A stretch of DNA of 64,000 bases from Variovorax sp. J22G73 (GCF_030317035.1 NZ_JASZYK010000002.1:372001-436000), one strand, 5' to 3'. Positions 1 to 6,558 are shown, numbered from the stretch's first letter. A program made the numbers and translations. The notes: a model not told the origin generated them from the letters alone.

Positions 1-1
1 T

Positions 2-268
2 AACTACATCCCCGTCTCTGCCGCCGCCGCTGACGGCACCGACTTCACGCTGGCGGCCAACGCCGCCACCACGCTCAGCCTGTCGGCGGCTTCGGCTCTT
101 GTGCCGGGATGCGGCGCACTGATCCAGATCAAGTCGGCGGGCGGCTCCTACCAGACCATCGGTCGGCTCGACCGCGACTACCCAGTGCGCGTGCTCCAGG
201 CCACAGGGACGTTCCGTGTGTCGAAGGGCTCGAACCCGGACCTTCCGTTCGGTGTAGAGCGCGACTGA
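2..268 (+). CDS. Phage virion protein, C-terminal 88 residues (partial)
   Basis: The reading frame is open from the first bases of the window and ends at a TGA at 266-268; its start is to the left. The visible part is rich in Ala, Gly, Thr and Ser with alternating hydrophobic residues (LSLSAASAL, IQIKSAGGSY) and ends in FGVERD. This looks like a beta-rich capsid decoration or fibre-type domain, but no family is recognised with certainty. It is followed without a gap by phage late genes, which supports a structural role. The function is inferred from position only. Confidence 0.6.
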   Translation, partial: NYIPVSAAAADGTDFTLAANAATTLSLSAASALVPGCGALIQIKSAGGSYQTIGRLDRDYPVRVLQATGTFRVSKGSNPDLPFGVERD

Positions 269-360
269 TGCTGCCGACCTTTGTGCCGGTGCTGCGTGAT
301 CCGCTAACGCCGGTCACGCGCGACGCGGGCGCCACGCCCGTTGCCCTCCCCACGAACTGA
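268..360 (+). CDS. Small phage protein, 30 aa
   Basis: The ATG overlaps the stop of the upstream virion gene in a TGATG junction, the usual sign of translational coupling in this prophage. The 30-residue product (starts MLPTFVPVLRDPLTP) is Pro- and Thr-rich with no recognisable domain. No function can be assigned. The overlap and the same-strand late-gene context are the main reasons for calling it. Confidence 0.45.
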   Translation: MLPTFVPVLRDPLTPVTRDAGATPVALPTN

Positions 361-365
361 TTCCA

Positions 366-623
366 ATGACCACCAAGTACCGCATCATGGCCCACGCAGG
401 CCAAGTCACCGCCATCATCTTTGGCCGCGAGCACTCGAACGCCCACGGCGTCGAAGTGGCTGCCGGCGACGCCGATGACCTCGCCGCAGAAATCGAGGCG
501 CTGTGCCCGACTGGCGTAGGCTCGCCCTGGCCGCCGGTTGGCGCCAAGCCCGCCGAGCTGCCCAAACCGGTCCGCAAGCCCAAGGGCAAGGCAGACGCTG
601 AATCCAACGAGCCCGCTGCGTGA
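366..623 (+). CDS. Hypothetical phage late protein, 85 aa
   Basis: An 85-residue protein starting MTTKYRIMAHAGQ, with a short N-terminal beta-like segment, an acidic helical centre (DADDLAAEIEAL) and a Pro/Lys-rich tail (PKPVRKPKGKAD). It begins five bases after the preceding stop and its own stop overlaps the GTG start of the next gene (GTGA). It lies between a virion gene and the holin-like gene. No family was recognised. Confidence 0.65.
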   Translation: MTTKYRIMAHAGQVTAIIFGREHSNAHGVEVAAGDADDLAAEIEALCPTGVGSPWPPVGAKPAELPKPVRKPKGKADAESNEPAA

Positions 624-904
624 CCCCGTTCAACGACATCTGGAAGGCCCTGGCCGTCCTGGCTGGCATCGGCGTCTTCATTGCCATCGGTAAGCTGCTG
701 GTGAGCGATGAGAAGTTCTCCTGGCGCCTCGCAATCGGGCGCTCCATCGTCAGCGCAGGCCTCGCGGTTGCTGCTGGCTCCATCGTTGCCTTCATCCCCG
801 GCGTCTCCATGCTGGGCATCGTGGGCCTCGCCGCAGCCACTGCGGTGCTGGGTGAGCAGTTCCTCGAACGCCTCATCCACGAGAAGGTCACCGGGGGCGC
901 GTGA
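620..904 (+). CDS. Putative holin or small phage membrane protein
   Basis: A 94-residue protein with about three hydrophobic segments: residues 9-27 (KALAVLAGIGVFIAIGKLL), about 41-60 (IGRSIVSAGLAVAAGSIVAF) and about 61-78 (IPGVSMLGIVGLAAATAV). Size, hydrophobic layout and position just before the terminase genes fit a phage holin, which would form pores in the inner membrane to time lysis. The start is a GTG that overlaps the previous stop. No endolysin is next to it in the window, so the holin role is an inference; a generic small membrane protein is the alternative. Confidence 0.55.
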   Translation: MTPFNDIWKALAVLAGIGVFIAIGKLLVSDEKFSWRLAIGRSIVSAGLAVAAGSIVAFIPGVSMLGIVGLAAATAVLGEQFLERLIHEKVTGGA

Positions 905-1320
905 GCCTCCGGGTCCGCAGGGCTCGGCCAAGTGACGCCGAGACCCTACGGGCTCTTCACACCCTGACGTTCCCCATGGACGAACACGAGGACTACCTCG
1001 TGGGCGCGTGGTGGATCGTCTGGGACGGTAAGGAGCCCGTTGCCTTCTGCGGCTACCGCGCCGCCGTCACTGAACCCAATACCGCCTACCTCAGCCGCTG
1101 CGGCGTCCTCGCATCCCATCGGGGCCGTGGCATTCAGAAGAAGCTGCTGCAGGTCCGGCTGCGCCGCATCAAGGCGCTGCGCTTCAACAGCGCGATCTCC
1201 ACGACCTATCTGAACACCGTCAGCGCAAACAACCTGATTCGCGCTGGCTTCCGCCTGTACGACCCCCGCGCCCCCTGGGGCAGCCCGGGGACGTGCTACT
1301 GGCGCAAGGAATTTCCATGA
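901..1320 (+). CDS. GNAT-family N-acetyltransferase (phage-encoded)
   Basis: A 139-residue protein with the GNAT fold signature: an N-terminal RRARPSDAETL segment, a central beta strand (VAFCGYRA), and the acetyl-CoA-binding loop SHRGRGIQKKLL at residues 72-83 (R/Q-x-x-G-x-G/A pattern). Such enzymes move an acetyl group from acetyl-CoA to an amine; the substrate is unknown. The start is a GTG overlapping the stop of the holin-like gene (GTGA), and the stop overlaps the ATG of the small terminase. GNAT genes in this position are seen in T7-like phages. Confidence 0.85.
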   Translation: MSLRVRRARPSDAETLRALHTLTFPMDEHEDYLVGAWWIVWDGKEPVAFCGYRAAVTEPNTAYLSRCGVLASHRGRGIQKKLLQVRLRRIKALRFNSAISTTYLNTVSANNLIRAGFRLYDPRAPWGSPGTCYWRKEFP

Positions 1321-1619
1321 CCGAACCTGACAACAACGAGCCGGCGATCCGCGCCGCCTTCGAAGCCGCGCTGATCAAGGGCTTGAAGGGCGAGCCGCTG
1401 ACCAACAAGGACGGCGCCGTCGTGGATGCGAACGGCGAAGTGCTCCTGGGCGCCCCGGACGCCTCCTTCCTCTCCGTAGTCCGCGCGTACCTCAAGGACC
1501 TTAAGGGCCCTGACGGCGCACCCAAAGCGCCGCAGACTGGCAAGCCGCGCGATGGCGGCCTGCTCGACAACTACCTGAAGGGGGCGGGCAAAGGCCTGCC
1601 CTTCGGTCGCCCGCAGTGA
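1317..1619 (+). CDS. Putative terminase small subunit (DNA maturase A)
   Basis: A 100-residue protein directly before the T7-type large terminase. The ATG at 1317 overlaps the upstream stop (ATGA) and is preferred over an upstream in-frame start inside the GNAT gene. The sequence has two helical parts (EPAIRAAFEAALIKGLKG and ASFLSVVRAYLKDLKG) and a Pro/Gly/Arg-rich tail. In T7-like phages the small subunit recognises the concatemer and partners the large subunit. The assignment rests on size, helicity and the fixed gene order rather than on a strong motif. Confidence 0.65.
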   Translation: MTEPDNNEPAIRAAFEAALIKGLKGEPLTNKDGAVVDANGEVLLGAPDASFLSVVRAYLKDLKGPDGAPKAPQTGKPRDGGLLDNYLKGAGKGLPFGRPQ

Positions 1620-3514
1620 GCCACCCTTGGTGGTGGGACCACGAGGACCCCGTGCTTGCGGACTTCCGCAACATGGCTTACCTCATCTGGGACCACCTAG
1701 CTCTCCCTGCGCCCACGCCCGCGCAGTACGAGATCGCCTACTTCCTCCAGCACGGCTGGGCGGGGTACGGCCAGGACAAACGCGGCGACTACTTCCACTG
1801 GTTCGGCGATGAGGAAGCCGAGCCTGACCGCACCAACGTCACACGTCTCGCCGAGCCGCACGTCTTCCGCGAGGACGTCCTAGAGGCGTTCCGTGGCATC
1901 GGCAAGTCTTACCTAACCTCCGGCTTCGCTCTATGGCGCCTGGAGCGCCGGCCCTACGACGAGAAGATTCTGGTGGTCTCGGCCTCGGGCACGAAGGCCA
2001 AGGAGTTCGTCTCGATGACGAAGACGCTCCTTAACACCATGGACCGCTTCGAGCACCTGCGGTCGTACGGCGAGCGCCGGGACACCGCCTATGCGTTCGA
2101 CGTGGCCGGCGCCAGCATCTCGCAGTCGCCCTCCGTGAAGGCAGCCGGTATCACCGGCCAGATCACAGGTTCCCGGGCCACTCTCATCATCGCGGACGAC
2201 ATCGAGGTCACCGACAACTCGAGAACTGTCGAGGCACGCGAGCGCCTCCTGGCGAAGACCAATGAGTTCTCCGCGATCAAGGTGACTGGTGGGGCCGACG
2301 TGATCTGCCTGGGCACCCCCCAGACCGAAGAGTCGATCTACACCAACCTGATCAAGAACCAGGGCTACATGGGCTGGATTCTCCCGGCCCGCTTCCCGAC
2401 GGCGGACAAGCGAGACAGCTACCGCATCACCCGCGAAGGCGGGCTGGTCCTTGACTGCCTGTGCCCATGGGCTCGCAAGGTCGACCAAGATCCCCTGTTG
2501 GCCTGGAAGCCCACGGACCCGGAGCGCTTCAACGAGTTTGAGCTGCTCAACCGCGAGAGCAAGGGCCGGGCGTACTTCGCGCTGCAGTTCCAGCTCGACA
2601 CGTCGCTGAGCGACGCGGAGCGCTACCCACTCAAGCTGCGCGACCTGATCGTGATCCACCTCGACACGGCAGCGAAGAACCCCAAGGCCCCCAGCGGACT
2701 CGTGTGGGGACCGGACTCCCAATCGAAGAACCGCAGGGACGACCTGCCGGTCGCCGGATTCTCAGGTGACCACTGGCTGGGCCCGATGTTCGTGGACCCG
2801 GTTTGGGCCACCTACGAGCAAGCGGTGATGTTCGTTGACCCATCGGGTCGCGGCGCCGACGAGACGGCCTGGGCGGTCGTGAAGGTCCTCAACGGCCTCA
2901 TGTACGTCGTGGAGGTCGACGGGTTCGCTGGCGATCCCGGCGAGGCCATGGTCCGCCTGGCCCTCTGCGCCAAGCGGCACAACGTGGCGGAGATCGTGGT
3001 CGAGCCGAATTTCGCAGGCGGTGTTTGGATCAACGCCTTCCAGCCTGTTCTGGCAAAGGCTTGGCCCCCTCTCCCTCCACCACAAGGCAAGCCCGGCGAC
3101 ACCGCAGGCTGCTCAGTGATCGAAAGCGAATGGGCCAAGGGGCAGAAAGAGCAGCGAATCATCGACACGCTGGAGCCCGTCATGACGACGCACCGCTTGA
3201 TCTTCAATGAGTCTGTGGCCCGCGATGACCAACTCTGCTACCAGCTTACGCACATCAGCCGCGAGCGGGGCTCATTGACGCACGATGACCGCGTTGACGC
3301 CTTGGCCGGCGCCGTGTCTCACCTCCAGCGCGTCCTTGCTCAGGACGTGCAGCAGGCGAAGAGCGACATGGAGGAGAGCTGGAAGGAAGAAGAGCTGGAG
3401 CGTGTCCTTCGAGCCCATGAGCGCATGGGGCGTGGAGCGCCCCGGGGAACCATCTGGTCGGTCCATGAGGACGAGGACGGCGAGAAGCGCGAGGTCATGC
3501 GGGTGAGCTTCTAG
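1616..3514 (+). CDS. Phage terminase large subunit, T7 gp19-like (DNA maturase B)
   Basis: A 632-residue protein that would power DNA packaging into the procapsid and cut concatemers. The ATPase has a Walker A-like FRGIGKS at residues 92-98 and Walker B LIIADD at about 190-195. The C-terminal nuclease part has VMFVDPSGRGADETAW near residue 404 and the DDRVDALAG signature near residue 557. Length fits T7-like large terminases (about 590-630). The GTG start overlaps the small-subunit stop. It is the last gene of the late strand before a pair of opposite-strand genes. Confidence 0.93.
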   Translation: MSHPWWWDHEDPVLADFRNMAYLIWDHLALPAPTPAQYEIAYFLQHGWAGYGQDKRGDYFHWFGDEEAEPDRTNVTRLAEPHVFREDVLEAFRGIGKSYLTSGFALWRLERRPYDEKILVVSASGTKAKEFVSMTKTLLNTMDRFEHLRSYGERRDTAYAFDVAGASISQSPSVKAAGITGQITGSRATLIIADDIEVTDNSRTVEARERLLAKTNEFSAIKVTGGADVICLGTPQTEESIYTNLIKNQGYMGWILPARFPTADKRDSYRITREGGLVLDCLCPWARKVDQDPLLAWKPTDPERFNEFELLNRESKGRAYFALQFQLDTSLSDAERYPLKLRDLIVIHLDTAAKNPKAPSGLVWGPDSQSKNRRDDLPVAGFSGDHWLGPMFVDPVWATYEQAVMFVDPSGRGADETAWAVVKVLNGLMYVVEVDGFAGDPGEAMVRLALCAKRHNVAEIVVEPNFAGGVWINAFQPVLAKAWPPLPPPQGKPGDTAGCSVIESEWAKGQKEQRIIDTLEPVMTTHRLIFNESVARDDQLCYQLTHISRERGSLTHDDRVDALAGAVSHLQRVLAQDVQQAKSDMEESWKEEELERVLRAHERMGRGAPRGTIWSVHEDEDGEKREVMRVSF

Positions 3515-3547
3515 GAGCCCCTCGGGAAGCTCCAAGCACCCCTCGGC

Positions 3548-3730
3548 TCACCTGGGGCCGCTTGGGGGCTCCTGGGGGCCTTTGCGCCCCTTGGGGAGCG
3601 CGAAGCCGATCACTGCGATCACGACGAAGACGATGCACGGGATCAGGAAGGGAGAGCTGGGGGAAGCCGGGAATGTCAAGGCGGTCCCGAGCAGTCCCAG
3701 GAAGATGAGCAGGTACTTGAGGAAGGTCAT
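3548..3730 (-). CDS. Small two-helix membrane protein, prophage accessory
   Basis: A 60-residue protein with two hydrophobic segments (FLKYLLIFLGLLGTAL at residues 3-18 and LIPCIVFVVIAVIGFAL at about 29-45) and a Lys/Pro/Gly tail. Its ATG overlaps the stop of the upstream 94-residue gene (ATGA), so the two are probably translated together. It runs opposite to the terminase and converges on it. No function is recognised. Opposite orientation next to late genes is typical of accessory cargo that may be expressed from the prophage. Confidence 0.55.
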   Translation of the reverse strand: MTFLKYLLIFLGLLGTALTFPASPSSPFLIPCIVFVVIAVIGFALPKGRKGPQEPPSGPR

Positions 3731-4011
3731 TGCTTGCGGGTGTCGAGGGGAGGCTTTGGAGACGCATTCCGCTGCAGTTCCAAAAGCGTGTGTTCGATGA
3801 CCTCGTCCGGCAAGTCCGTGCCGTCGGGAATCGTGCAGACGACACGAAGGGCTTGGAGATTCGCCACGGCTCTCACGAACGCGGCCTGCACATCGTTCGC
3901 GTCCGCCGCTGGATAGCCTTCAGGTGGGCGCAGCGTATTCCTCAGCAGCTCGCAAGAGGCCTCCCAAGACGTGAGGAGCAGCTGACGGGCTTGCGAGGAA
4001 GTTAGCGACAT
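3727..4011 (-). CDS. Hypothetical prophage protein, 94 aa, opposite to the late genes
   Basis: A mostly helical 94-residue protein (start MSLTSSQARQLLLTSWEA) with an Asp/Glu-rich C-terminal half (GTDLPDEVIEHTLLELQ). It is the first gene of a two-gene minus-strand unit with the 60-residue membrane protein. A GATAAT hexamer sits six bases before the ATG, too near for a normal leader, so a leaderless transcript or another promoter is possible; there is a weak GGGAG about 14 bases upstream. No family is recognised. Confidence 0.55.
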   Translation of the reverse strand: MSLTSSQARQLLLTSWEASCELLRNTLRPPEGYPAADANDVQAAFVRAVANLQALRVVCTIPDGTDLPDEVIEHTLLELQRNASPKPPLDTRKQ

Positions 4012-4182
4012 CCCGCGATTATCACTCCCGCCAGCGCCTTAAATTTTTTCCCAAAAATCCGTGACCAGTGCTGGCGCACCCCCCGCGCGGCCAAGCGCCC
4101 CCATGCCGCCCCTCGCGTTCCTGGCCGATCAGATCGGAGCCGGGGCGGCGGGTGCCACCCTGGGGCCGCTGCGCCCGTGCAC

Positions 4183-4210
4183 AGTGGACACAGCTAGGGG
4201 ACACAGTGGG
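4183..4210. repeat. Paired GGACACAG repeat (also present in the int 3' end)
   Basis: GGACACAG occurs at 4186-4193 and 4199-4206, inside AGTGGACACAG-CTAG-GGGACACAGTGG. The same arrangement with a three-base spacer occurs at 10999-11023 near the integrase C-terminus. Possible uses are protein binding (integrase arm sites or another phage protein). Confidence 0.5.
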
Positions 4211-4252
4211 TCTCAGCACGCACCGCGCTCCCTCTAGCGGGCAAGGTTGCAA

Positions 4253-4275
4253 CCATCGGATTAGGAATCCTATGG
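4253..4275. repeat. Near-perfect 23-base palindrome
   Basis: Reads CCAT-c-GGATT-agg-AATCC-t-ATGG: nine complementary pairs around a three-base centre, with one unpaired base on each side. It directly follows a perfect 10-base palindrome GGTTGCAACC at 4245-4254. A shorter relative, CGATT-gg-AATCG, lies at 4584-4595. It has the form of a dimeric-protein operator rather than a terminator, as no T run follows. Confidence 0.45.
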
Positions 4276-4350
4276 CGGGCGCATCCCTGCGCATCGTTGG
4301 GGGTGTGGGCGGGCACGGGCGACAGCGGCGGCCCTGCGGCGCCGGCCCTT

Positions 4351-4396
4351 CAGTGGCTTTCGTTGGGCATGCGTGCACCTGCGAGCCACTGTTTTT
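4351..4396 (+). terminator. Terminator-like hairpin after the late genes
   Basis: CAGTGGCT at 4351-4358 pairs perfectly with AGCCACTG at 4384-4391 and is followed by TTTTT. The loop is long (25 bases) and could fold further. It could stop late plus-strand transcription after the terminase. The large loop makes it uncertain. Confidence 0.35.
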
Positions 4397-4557
4397 ATGC
4401 ATGTGGCCTGCGGGCCGGCGACTCCCAGCGCCTCCCAGTGACTCACAGCAAGCGATAGGGGGCACTGTGCCCGCTGGGTGCGCCTACGCCCTGCCCTGCG
4501 CGGCTCACGGGCCTTGCGGGCCGTCCTATCGCGTCGCCGTGCCATCGCGGTATGCGC

Positions 4558-4610
4558 GGGGAGCGTGGCGACGCGCCTAAACCCGATTGGAATCGTGGGG
4601 AGCGTGGCGA
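4558..4610. repeat. Direct repeat of GGGGAGCGTGGCGA
   Basis: The 14-mer occurs at 4558-4571 and again at 4597-4610, 39 bases apart, with the CGATT-gg-AATCG palindrome between the copies. Its role is unknown; it could belong to the genome-end region. Confidence 0.5.
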
Positions 4611-4650
4611 ATGTCAGTCTTTTTTCACGTTTTCTTTCAGCACCCTATTG

Positions 4651-4662
4651 ACTCATGCTAGT
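4651..4662 (-). promoter_or_regulatory. TAGCAYGA-motif site A
   Basis: Reads ACTAGCATGAGT on the minus strand. It overlaps a TTGACT hexamer (4648-4653), a possible -35 box. It is one of six related sites in the prophage. Confidence 0.45.
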
Positions 4663-4759
4663 TTCCTGTGCATCATTCAGTCCGTTGGTTGCAAAGAACG
4701 TCCCTCTTCAGGCTGTGCCGGGGGCAAGTAGGGCAACAAACAAGCGGATCGAATAGGGC

Positions 4760-4789
4760 TTGACAAACGTAAGTAACTCATGCTACATT
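4760..4789 (+). promoter_or_regulatory. Probable early promoter with overlapping motif site B
   Basis: TTGACA at 4760-4765 is followed after 18 bases by TACATT at 4784-4789, with an upstream TGC that extends the -10 box. This is the best host-type promoter seen in the prophage and points into the early genes, with about 240 bases of leader before the first ATG at 5034. The TAGCAYGA motif (minus strand, 4776-4788) covers the end of the spacer and the -10 box, the place where a repressor would block RNA polymerase. Confidence 0.6.
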
Positions 4790-4909
4790 TCATCCACGGT
4801 TGAGAAACCAGACGGACACGGCGAAACAGACAGAGACATGGGATGGATAGGCCCTACTGACTGTTAAACCAAACCCGACAAAGCCCTTGAGGCGGCCATC
4901 GAGCCATCG

Positions 4910-4923
4910 CGCCCTTTAACAAT
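4910..4923 (+). promoter_or_regulatory. boxA-like antitermination element in the early leader
   Basis: CGCCCTTTAACAAT matches the bacterial ribosomal boxA core (TGCTCTTTAACA) at 10 of 12 positions. It lies about 115 bases downstream of the probable early promoter start and upstream of the first early gene. boxA RNA recruits the NusB/NusE antitermination proteins in rRNA and lambdoid transcripts. No boxB partner is obvious. Confidence 0.4.
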
Positions 4924-4952
4924 CTATAGATCCGTCTTTTTTTTGGCTTGCA

Positions 4953-4965
4953 TGTAGCATGACTT
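4953..4965 (+). promoter_or_regulatory. TAGCAYGA-motif site C
   Basis: Reads TGTAGCATGACTT. Together with site B it forms an inverted pair around the early transcription start and leader. Confidence 0.45.
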
Positions 4966-4980
4966 GCTAACGTGCATAGC

Positions 4981-5007
4981 CCAATGCTTCGCTTGTCGGG
5001 GCATTGG
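4981..5007 (+). promoter_or_regulatory. Leader hairpin (first-hairpin type only) before the 34-aa gene
   Basis: CCAATGC at 4981-4987 pairs perfectly with GCATTGG at 5001-5007 around a 13-base loop ending in GTCGGG. The loop resembles those of the first hairpins of the tandem leaders further on. No second hairpin with a GCTKTT loop follows. An AGGAG ribosome binding site lies at 5021-5025. Confidence 0.55.
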
Positions 5008-5033
5008 TCTATCAACGCAAAGGAGCCCAAGAA

Positions 5034-5138
5034 ATGAAAAACGAATTCGACGCGAACCAAGCATTGCAACGGCCCGCTATCCCCAAAGGATGGTTGCCCA
5101 CTGCAGCCGAGTTAGCCCGCGCTGCACAGCGCAAATAG
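5034..5138 (+). CDS. First early phage protein, 34 aa
   Basis: ATG at 5034 with a good AGGAG nine bases before it. The product is MKNEFDANQALQRP... ending LARAAQRK, basic at the end, with no recognised family. It is the first gene after the early promoter and boxA-like element. Its size is at the limit of what can be called from sequence alone, but the ribosome binding site and the leader hairpin support it. Confidence 0.55.
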   Translation: MKNEFDANQALQRPAIPKGWLPTAAELARAAQRK

Positions 5139-5148
5139 TGACTCAATC

Positions 5149-5173
5149 GCAAGCCTCGCGGGTCGGGGCTTGC
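5149..5173 (+). promoter_or_regulatory. Leader hairpin (first-hairpin type only) before the 249-aa gene
   Basis: GCAAGCC at 5149-5155 pairs with GGCTTGC at 5167-5173; the 11-base loop TCGCGGGTCGG is nearly the same as in the leader before 8135. There is no T run, so a terminator is unlikely. No GCTKTT hairpin follows. Confidence 0.55.
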
Positions 5174-5196
5174 ATGGATTCACTCACTCAAGAACC

Positions 5197-5946
5197 ATGA
5201 AAGAAAGAAAGCCCACGGGTTACGTGATCTATCGCGGCCCGTCGTTATTAGATGGCTCGCCCATCGTTGCTATTGCGCTGGTGCACAGCACCAATGCAAA
5301 GACCGGGGATATGGTGCAAACCTACATCCTTCGGGCTGACGAGAATCCGCTTCAGGCCATGATGGCCGGGCGCGATGCCGCGATCTGTGGCGACTGCAAG
5401 CACCGGCCCAGCACTGGCGGCGCGTGCTATGTCAACGTAGGCCAGGGCCCGAATGCCGTCTATAAGGCGCTGGAGCGTGGCAACTACCCGGACGCGACCC
5501 CTGAGGCAGTCGGCCTGATGGTCGCAGGACGCATGGTGAGGCTCGGGACGTATGGCGACCCTGCAGCCGTCCCTGTGCACGTTTGGCAATGGCTGGTGGC
5601 GCAGGCCGCAGGCCGCACCGGCTACACACACCAATGGCGCAATGAGGCGTTGGCCGGCGAGCACGTGGCGCACCTCATGGACCTTGTCATGGCCTCGTGC
5701 GACTCTGAGGCTGAGGCTGACGAAGCGCGGGCCATGGGCTACCGTTACTTTCGAGTCCGCGCCAATGGCGGCGCTGTGGCCCGTGGTGAGTTCATCTGCC
5801 CGGCTTCGAATGAGGCAGGCAAGCGCAAAACCTGCTCCACCTGCGGCGCCTGCGACGGCAGCGAGCGCGGCGCCCTCAAGGCCTCTCCCACCATCATCGT
5901 GCACGGCGCGAAGGCCCGGCGATTCATCGCTATTGCTGCGGCCTGA
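5197..5946 (+). CDS. Conserved phage early protein with two cysteine clusters
   Basis: A 249-residue protein starting MKERKPTGYVIYRGPS. It has an N-terminal CGDCKHRPSTGGACYVN cluster (C64, C67, C77) and a C-terminal CPASNEAGKRKTCSTCGAC cluster (C201, C213, C216, C219), together seven cysteines that could bind zinc. The text GPSLLDGSPIV...TGDMVQTYILR is familiar from uncharacterised proteins of many phages of Gram-negative and actinobacterial hosts. The ATG at 5197 is chosen over an upstream in-frame ATG inside the hairpin. A nucleic-acid-binding role is possible but not shown. Confidence 0.8.
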   Translation: MKERKPTGYVIYRGPSLLDGSPIVAIALVHSTNAKTGDMVQTYILRADENPLQAMMAGRDAAICGDCKHRPSTGGACYVNVGQGPNAVYKALERGNYPDATPEAVGLMVAGRMVRLGTYGDPAAVPVHVWQWLVAQAAGRTGYTHQWRNEALAGEHVAHLMDLVMASCDSEAEADEARAMGYRYFRVRANGGAVARGEFICPASNEAGKRKTCSTCGACDGSERGALKASPTIIVHGAKARRFIAIAAA

Positions 5947-5959
5947 AGTAGCACGAGTT
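5947..5959 (+). promoter_or_regulatory. TAGCAYGA-motif site D
   Basis: Reads AGTAGCACGAGTT and begins directly after the stop codon of the 249-residue gene. It precedes the first complete tandem-hairpin leader. Confidence 0.45.
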
Positions 5960-5981
5960 GATAACGTACACAGTGTCAGCT

Positions 5982-6024
5982 ACTGCCCATGGTGAGCCGT
6001 GGGCAGTGTCAGCCGCTGTGGCTG
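5982..6024 (+). promoter_or_regulatory. Tandem two-hairpin leader, copy 1
   Basis: Hairpin 1: ACTGCCCA (5982-5989) pairs with TGGGCAGT (6000-6007). Hairpin 2: CAGCC (6010-6014), loop GCTGT, GGCTG (6020-6024). GGAG of the ribosome binding site follows at 6030 and the ATG at 6042. The direct repeat CAGTGTCAGC flanks and overlaps hairpin 1 (5971-5980 and 6004-6013). It has the same layout as four further copies. Confidence 0.65.
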
Positions 6025-6041
6025 TTTCTGGAGTTCCACCC

Positions 6042-6251
6042 ATGCTGATTCCCGCATCCCTGCGCAAGCTGCGCATCGTCGTTCCCACCTCGCTGCACGA
6101 CCTGCAGCACAAGGGCGAGCACTTCTTCCACATGGCCTACCTGGGCTTCACCTACGTGGAGGGCCACGGGTGGCACTGCCGCGCCGCCGGCATGCTGTTC
6201 ATGTTCGTGTTCGCTGGCGTCTTCGTGGCCCATGGTGAGGTCGCGGAATGA
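6042..6251 (+). CDS. Early phage membrane protein, 69 aa
   Basis: ATG at 6042 with GGAG eight bases upstream. The product starts MLIPASLRKLRIVVP and has one hydrophobic segment near its end (AGMLFMFVFAGVFVA). An alternative TTG start farther up would run through the tandem hairpins and is rejected. It is followed by two more tiny membrane proteins joined by stop-start overlaps. No family recognised. Confidence 0.65.
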   Translation: MLIPASLRKLRIVVPTSLHDLQHKGEHFFHMAYLGFTYVEGHGWHCRAAGMLFMFVFAGVFVAHGEVAE

Positions 6252-6394
6252 GGCGCCGGGAGCTTGTGAAGGCTGATCGCGCCGTGGTGCGCTTGATCAT
6301 CATGGCGGGCCTTCTAGCCGGCTTCTTCGTCGGTGAGTCCATGGCTCTGAAGTTGAGCCTTGCGACCAACCTCATTTGGCTCTGGGAACTCTGA
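6248..6394 (+). CDS. Early phage membrane microprotein, 48 aa
   Basis: Starts at an ATG that overlaps the preceding stop (ATGA) and ends in a TGATG junction with the next gene. It has a basic N-terminus (MRRRELVKADRAVVR), then one membrane segment LIIMAGLLAGFFVG and a C-terminal NLIWLWEL. A positive-inside single-pass protein is likely. No family is recognised; the translational coupling on both sides is the main support. Confidence 0.55.
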   Translation: MRRRELVKADRAVVRLIIMAGLLAGFFVGESMALKLSLATNLIWLWEL

Positions 6395-6486
6395 TGTTCT
6401 GCACCGCCTGCTTCTCTCTCATGGCCGGCATCCCGCTCGCCATCGTCCTCTGGTCCGCCCTCACGGGGCGCGACGTCCCCCTTTGA
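6394..6486 (+). CDS. Early phage membrane microprotein, 30 aa
   Basis: The ATG shares its A with the previous stop (TGATG). The 30-residue product is almost wholly hydrophobic (MFCTACFSLMAGIPLAIVLW...) with two N-terminal cysteines. It is the last member of a three-gene coupled unit of small membrane proteins. Function unknown. Confidence 0.45.
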   Translation: MFCTACFSLMAGIPLAIVLWSALTGRDVPL

Positions 6487-6497
6487 CAGCTACAGCT

Positions 6498-6538
6498 ACA
6501 GGCCCTTCACGGGGGCCTGTGTCGGTCGCTGTTGACCG
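6498..6538 (+). promoter_or_regulatory. Tandem two-hairpin leader, copy 2
   Basis: Hairpin 1: ACAGGCCC (6498-6505) pairs with GGGCCTGT (6513-6520). Two bases later hairpin 2: CGGTC (6523-6527), loop GCTGTT, GACCG (6534-6538). The ribosome binding site AAGGA and an ATG at 6559 follow. Confidence 0.65.
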
Positions 6539-6558
6539 GAAACACACAAGGAACCCGA

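Larger units (their letters stand above)
4012..5033. other. Non-coding prophage region: probable joined genome ends and early control region
   Basis: About 1 kb without a convincing gene; the open frames here lack ribosome binding sites and have skewed composition. It holds paired GGACACAG repeats, a long palindrome, a repeated 14-mer, a terminator-like hairpin, the likely early promoter, a boxA-like sequence, three copies of the TAGCAYGA motif and a hairpin. T7-like phages carry direct terminal repeats at their genome ends, and in a prophage these ends are joined between the terminase and the first early gene, which is here. The terminal repeat itself cannot be delimited from one copy. Confidence 0.5.

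Noticed and set aside
4068..4580. A 170-codon plus-strand frame in the prophage non-coding region
   Set aside because: No ribosome binding site, Pro/Arg/Cys-rich product, and it runs through palindromes and the terminator-like hairpin.
5149..5173. Leader hairpin considered as a rho-independent terminator
   Set aside because: No T run follows and a gene starts 24 bases later; the loop matches the other leader hairpins.
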